Shown here: in pieces, positions 59,292 to 64,000 of the stretch
How positions within the stretch are numbered: position 1 is the stretch's first letter
How the letters are laid out: the number at the start of each line of letters is the position of its first letter
Origin: Ciona intestinalis
Taxonomy: Eukaryota > Chordata > Ascidiacea > Phlebobranchia > Cionidae
Assembly (NCBI RefSeq): GCF_000224145.3
Contig: NC_020174.2
Span: 2,790,097-2,854,096 of the forward strand
Direction of reading: 5' to 3'
Length of the DNA: 64,000 nt
Notes under the pieces: generated by a model
The model's database searches: none
What the model was told of the DNA's origin: nothing
The model's input: the letters and a program-made list of their open reading frames with translations, nothing else
Translations under genes and position numbers: made by a program

Positions 59292-62200
59292 ATGGTAAGT
59301 AGGTATTCTTCAAAAATGCGTACAACAACCTAGAAGCTTTGGTTAGACTTAGATATAATCATGTAATGTACATAGAAACATAGCTTAAGCCCTATATATT
59401 TCAACTGGTAGACAGGCACAATGTGTGTAGGAAAACAGAAAGCCTGTGTTATAAAGATTGGCCTTGGCCGCCATGCGAGGTTAAATGTGTCACATTCAAT
59501 AATATCTCTCTCTGTTTACATTAACTTTTCACCTTTTTCAAACCAGGCAAACTTGGAAGAAATTTCAGTCGGATTGGAAAGATTGATGACAGAGTTCTTC
59601 CACATTTCAACAGGCAACAAACGAAAACGAGAAATAGGTATAAACATTTTATATCATTGTTATTTCCACCTCTACTTTCTTGCCTGTGCAAGACGGGTAT
59701 TTTTTGCATGCACGCATGCGATCTTTAAAAATCGGCAAGCAAAACACGTACATTTTCAAGTCACATTAGTAAAACTTACCAAATTTGTTACGTATTTGAT
59801 TCATAGTTTAATGAACATATGCCCACAATGGTAGCAGCGAAGACCCTTGGGCCCATTACGCCTAGTTTATAGGCAAACACGCTAAGCAACCCCGCTACAG
59901 CACTCAACTGGTTTAAATTATGGCATGCATGACCAAAAGTTTTTAAACAAAATCGCCATGTACCTCCCATACTGTGCAGACTGGTCACACTGTAAATAAT
60001 ATTACAACTACCCAACATTTATCCTCTGGATAAATATTTTTATACAGTAACTCTGAATATGTTGGCTAACGGTTACTAGGAACATCCAAACTGTTTGTCA
60101 CAAATATTCTTTAGTCTTAAAGGTGAAATAATTTTAGCCTACCTTTTAATGCTCATTAAAATATCACTAAGTTTGGTGCACGGTTGGTTAGCGCGCCAGC
60201 CTGTAATCCAGAGGTAATGGGTTTTAGGCTCTTCGCCGCTACTATTGTGGGCAAATGTCTTTGAACAAGACACCTAATGACTATTGTTCCAACCCAGTGG
60301 TCACTAATAGGTTGTCCAAATTATCAGCCACTCATAAAAAACTGAAAAAATCCCCCAAAAATACTCACCCACAGAGTGACATACTTGGTAACTCGTAAGC
60401 TGGCACGAGTTGTATGAACACCCATGTTATAACGACTGTTGTTTTCAGGCCACGTGAGGATAAAGTAAGTTACATAATTACATTCATTCGTTCAACTTAT
60501 TTACACAGAGGAACAATTGAACAAATTTGGAAACCAGAATGGATCGTGGAAACACTGTCTTGAAATATTCACCAAGACTGGAAATGAATACGTTATGATG
60601 TATTGTTTGTCTGTACTTGAGGTAATGCTAGTATCTATGAAGGTTCATCTATTGTGTTGTTAAGAGTAAATCTGGTGGTTGTTATTGTTAACACTTTTGG
60701 CGCCGAACAATTGGTCACTTGGTGTCGCAATAATTTTGGATTTTATTGAATTTTAATAAGGCACAAATTACGATTGAAATTTGCAATTACGCAACATGAA
60801 TCCAAGAAACAGTGACATATCATTGTTTTCCTGTTTGTCTCGAAGTGAAACCTTACTACCAATGTATCCATATCTTCACTATTCGTTAGACTCGAATGAT
60901 AAAGTATTGGACAAAACAAAACCTCACAAAATCATAATTGTAATAATCAGACACTAAATCATTGAAGTCTGAACCATTATCCGGTAATTATTTTAGCAGC
61001 GGCAGTAGCAAAAACATTGTAAAATAGTAACATTGCGTAAATATATTCATGAAATCGTCAGAAACAGCTGATCGTAGGATCACAAGCTAATTGGTAAAAA
61101 GTAAAATAATCTCAAAGCAAACGTTCACATCTGGAACGGTTTAAAACAAGCGTACATATATATACATAGTTTACTATTGACTCAAATGCAATGTGGCACT
61201 TGTAAGTTGTTGTAACAAAGAAAAAGTAAAATGTATATTTTTGTGTAATGGCACTGCAAGCGATTGTTACTAATTCGTAAATATACTATCAATGGTGGCG
61301 GAGGTGTTAAGAACCCTTAACAATGTGGTTTTAAATAAGATACTTAAGCATAAAAACTAGGATACTTAAACATCTGGTAATTTCTTATTTTGACATTATG
61401 TTTGTTAGTATATAAATACAGGCTATGTAATACTTAACCAATGCGGGTAACCATAGTTAAATCTACAGGAAGTTTATTCATACCTCATCACCACGCCTAC
61501 ACTTAATTACTTATGTTATATAGGGTGTAACTGTAGAGATTCTATTTTTGTATTGAAATATTTTCTCATTTATTAGATAGGCTATAGCATGTATTATATA
61601 ATATATATATATATATGTTATATGTATGGTAGGTTGGGGGGAGACAGGACACGCACATAATATTCAAATATCCAGATTCCTGACCATGTTTTAAAAATTG
61701 ACAATGATTTATGTGAGTTCTGAGAATACAGTTTTATAATTCTTAAATGTTCTTTGTTTACTACCAAATGAGAGGAGAAAATAGAATAAAAAGGTGTCCC
61801 ATCTTTCCCCACCCAACTATATATACATATTGATATTATGTATATATTGCAATCTTTATATTCTTTAATATTAGAATTTGGTGAATAAAATGTGGTTGGG
61901 CTGCGATCCAAATACAAAGGGGGAAATCCGAAGAAGTTTAAATCACATTCTTCTTGTACAACACAAAGTGAGTCATGTAATGTAAATGTACATGATCTAG
62001 TTCAATCTAAATCACCTAGATTTAATGCAACTCTATATCTAGTTTATTTTTTAATTGTCCGATAACTTGATTATTTGCACTTCCTGTGTTAAAACATAGG
62101 TTATTATTGCTACCAACTGAAAAAACAATGAATTTGCTAAATTAATTATAAACCATCATAGACTACAAATGATTTAATATTATATATATATATATATATT

Positions 62201-64000
62201 TTTTTTTTAAGTTAAGAATCAGTCCACGGCAATATGAAAAACTTTTTACTGTTTTATTTATTCTTTAAATCATTTAAACTGTTTTTTTTATTAGATTTAC
62301 TTTCCTCCTGTTTTGTGTTTAAGTTCCTTTGGTTTTTTGTATTATTAATTTTTATTATTTCTATTGTTCAAGTGATTTTTAGCGCAATACTTTTCAAAAT
62401 CACTCTTTCCATAACTTTATTTTTTATTTGTTTTTATTTGTTTTTAATTTTTTTCATCATTTTTTTCGTTTTATTCCTAGAAAGTTCCAATGTTTATCAC
62501 AAACAAACTCGTCAAAGTCATCGTTGACATCGGAAGATCAGATTGGCCGATGTTTTATCCCGACTTTTTCTCCGGACTCCTCCAGCTTGCATCCTCTTCA
62601 GGAGGAAGCAACACTCGTGCTCTGGGACTTATTGCTCTCAGGATCGCATCGGAGGAACTCGCATCACCTCGGGAGGATGTTTCTGGTCAAAGGAAGGAAG
62701 AATTGAGGAAACTTCTCCTCCAGCAGGTCCCGGACATGATCGCCATCATCACAGGTGAATTGAATTGATTAAAGCATGTTTGTCATACCTATATCTCCCA
62801 TACATCATAGCCAAGGGCGAGCAGTAACCTCATTCCTATCCAATTCAACTACTACCTGGTTTCTGCCACCCTTATGTTGTTTTAAATTTATTCCTTTAAT
62901 CCTGGCACCTTAGAATACCTTGACATGGCAGTTTACACATATGGCAAAAGCAACCACCATATGCATGGGTGTATTTAGCAATCTGGTGTCTGGACCTCCT
63001 TTTTTGTGATAATAAGGCTTAAAATAACCCTGTGTCATTAGGCCTCACATCTGCTTTTCATACGATGCATAAAATGTGTGTAAAATTAGGATTTTAGTTA
63101 ATAAATTCCAAGATATGCCTCAGATAGCATAAACTATGTTTTTACAGAATCCCTTCGTATTGAATGGGAAGCAAACTTCAGGCAATTCTCTCACGTCAAC
63201 AAAGCCACGCCTCCCCCTTCCCCAGGATCCGGGGAATCAAATCTATTTGATTTGTTTGTATTCCAAGGAGATTCCCTTCCCCATATAACCACAGTAAACA
63301 TTCCACCACATTCACTCAGTATTATGACACACGCACTAGAGTGCTTATGCCAATTGTTCAGGTATTTTGATATTATTATAAATACAATATCTTACTATTT
63401 TTAAAATCTTTTTTTTTTAAGATTCGGAATAGTGATTTTTTCAATGAAAAAGCGGCATTTCCGCAATCTTGCATTTCTGTTAGGTTTTTCATAAAGGTTT
63501 TTAAATCAACAAGTTTGTTTGGATATTTTTTATTGTGCCACCACTCTAAAATATAAATTAATAATATAACTTTTGTGACGTACTATTTGGAAATACTGTA
63601 TTTTTACAATAACATTTTTAAGTACGTACCAACAAATAACCCAACTATAAAAAATTGCCAACCATTTTTGTAGCAAAAATCCTAAAAAGCACTGATTTTT
63701 TTTTAATTGTAGAAATATTTTACTTTTTCGACTTGACTTAATAATTTGTAAATTTTTTGCAACTTTTCTAAAATTTTTAAATTTTTAAATTTTACTTAAT
63801 AATTTTAAAATTTTTTGCAACTACTTTAAAATTTTTTTAAAGTTTTTAAAATTTTTAAATTTTTTAAACTTTTAAATTTTTAAAAAACTATTTTTGCTTC
63901 TTAGCCATAAAACTTATTTGATTTTACTAAGCTTATTTCCCTTTTGTATTGCAGCTGGATTCCTCTTTCTACCAGCATCACTCCAGATTTACTGAGTGTT
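59292..64000 (+). CDS. XPO6: Exportin-6 (3' partial)
   Basis: XPO6 is an importin-beta-family exportin that carries actin-profilin out of the nucleus with RanGTP. Exons are 59292-59294 (ATG only), 59547-59637, 60509-60621, 61875-61967, 62481-62754, 63148-63361 and 63955 to beyond the window. Diagnostic blocks are LMTEFFHISTGNKRKREI, YVMMYCLSVLENLVNKMWLG, KLVKVIVDIGRSDWPMFYPDFF, EELASPRED, RKEELRKLLLQQV and WIPLSTSITPDLLS. These are the importin-beta N-terminal and exportin-1-like regions. All phases agree. About 265 residues of a protein of roughly 1100 are in view. The ATG-only first coding exon is less certain than the rest. Confidence 0.9.
59400..59500 (+). mobile_element. SINE 3' fragment before exon 59547
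   Basis: A diverged + fragment (ggcacaatgtgtgtaggaaaac) ending 47 nt before the acceptor. Confidence 0.6.
59815..59905 (-). mobile_element. SINE head fragment
   Basis: A reverse head piece (cccacaatggtagcagcgaag) with no tail. Confidence 0.65.
60175..60490 (+). mobile_element. Full-length SINE before exon 60509
   Basis: The head is ggttggttagcgcgccagcc, the body is intact, and the tail ends 19 nt before the acceptor. Confidence 0.85.
61628..61825. mobile_element. Cimi-1-like MITE
   Basis: Ends ggtaggttggggggagacag and tcccatctttccccacccaacta are inverted, within XPO6 intron 3 (between the exons at 60509 and 61875). Confidence 0.8.

Noticed and set aside
62234..62527. Hydrophobic 97-codon frame that looks like a membrane protein
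   Set aside because: It is a T-rich intron tract before XPO6 exon 62481; the apparent hydrophobicity comes from poly-T codons.

Overview
This is a eukaryotic, AT-rich window with compact introns. It carries many copies of a short tRNA-headed SINE and short MITEs that resemble the repeats described from the sea squirt Ciona intestinalis (Cics-1-like SINE, Cimi-1-like MITE). I infer a tunicate, most likely Ciona. This rests on repeat style and compact chordate gene structure, not on a database match. No operon, CRISPR array, virus or bacterial system is visible.

Layout: (1) 292-38195, + strand: 58 recognisable exons of an axonemal inner-arm dynein heavy chain of the DNAH7 type. It starts inside the tail, because the 5' end lies outside the window, and runs to the stop codon. 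The linker-domain exons are missing at an assembly gap near 4562-4611. (2) 38757-47375, - strand: spartin (SPART/SPG20), tail to tail with the dynein gene. It holds an apparently duplicated exon pair beside a 50-N gap and a hidden exon inside a 511-N gap. (3) 47905-51183, + strand: HEATR6 as one uninterrupted 1092-residue reading frame, divergent from spartin. (4) 51609-58670, + strand: IQCB1 (nephrocystin-5) in 11 coding exons. (5) 59292 to beyond 64000, + strand: the 5' part of exportin-6 (XPO6).

Exon ends were set from GT-AG sites and codon phase, and phases agree throughout each gene. For example, the 52 dynein exons from 4693 to 38195 sum to 8259 nt, exactly 2753 codons including the stop. 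Dynein and IQCB1 are both ciliary. Spartin (endosomes and lipid droplets), HEATR6 (little known) and XPO6 (actin-profilin export) have no evident functional link to them.

The introns are rich in repeats: about 35 SINE pieces, seven palindromic TA-flanked MITEs, five hAT-type MITE insertions with 8-bp target duplications (two of them in the duplicated spartin block), one pogo-like MITE with internal tandem repeats, and two unclassified families. The most notable pattern is that SINE 3' tails point at, and stop close to, exon borders: just before acceptors for + copies and just after donors for - copies. The window does not show a clearly new molecular system. Its oddities are this SINE placement, an in-frame 12-nt dynein exon, the intronless HEATR6, nested transposons, and assembly faults that would mislead gene models.
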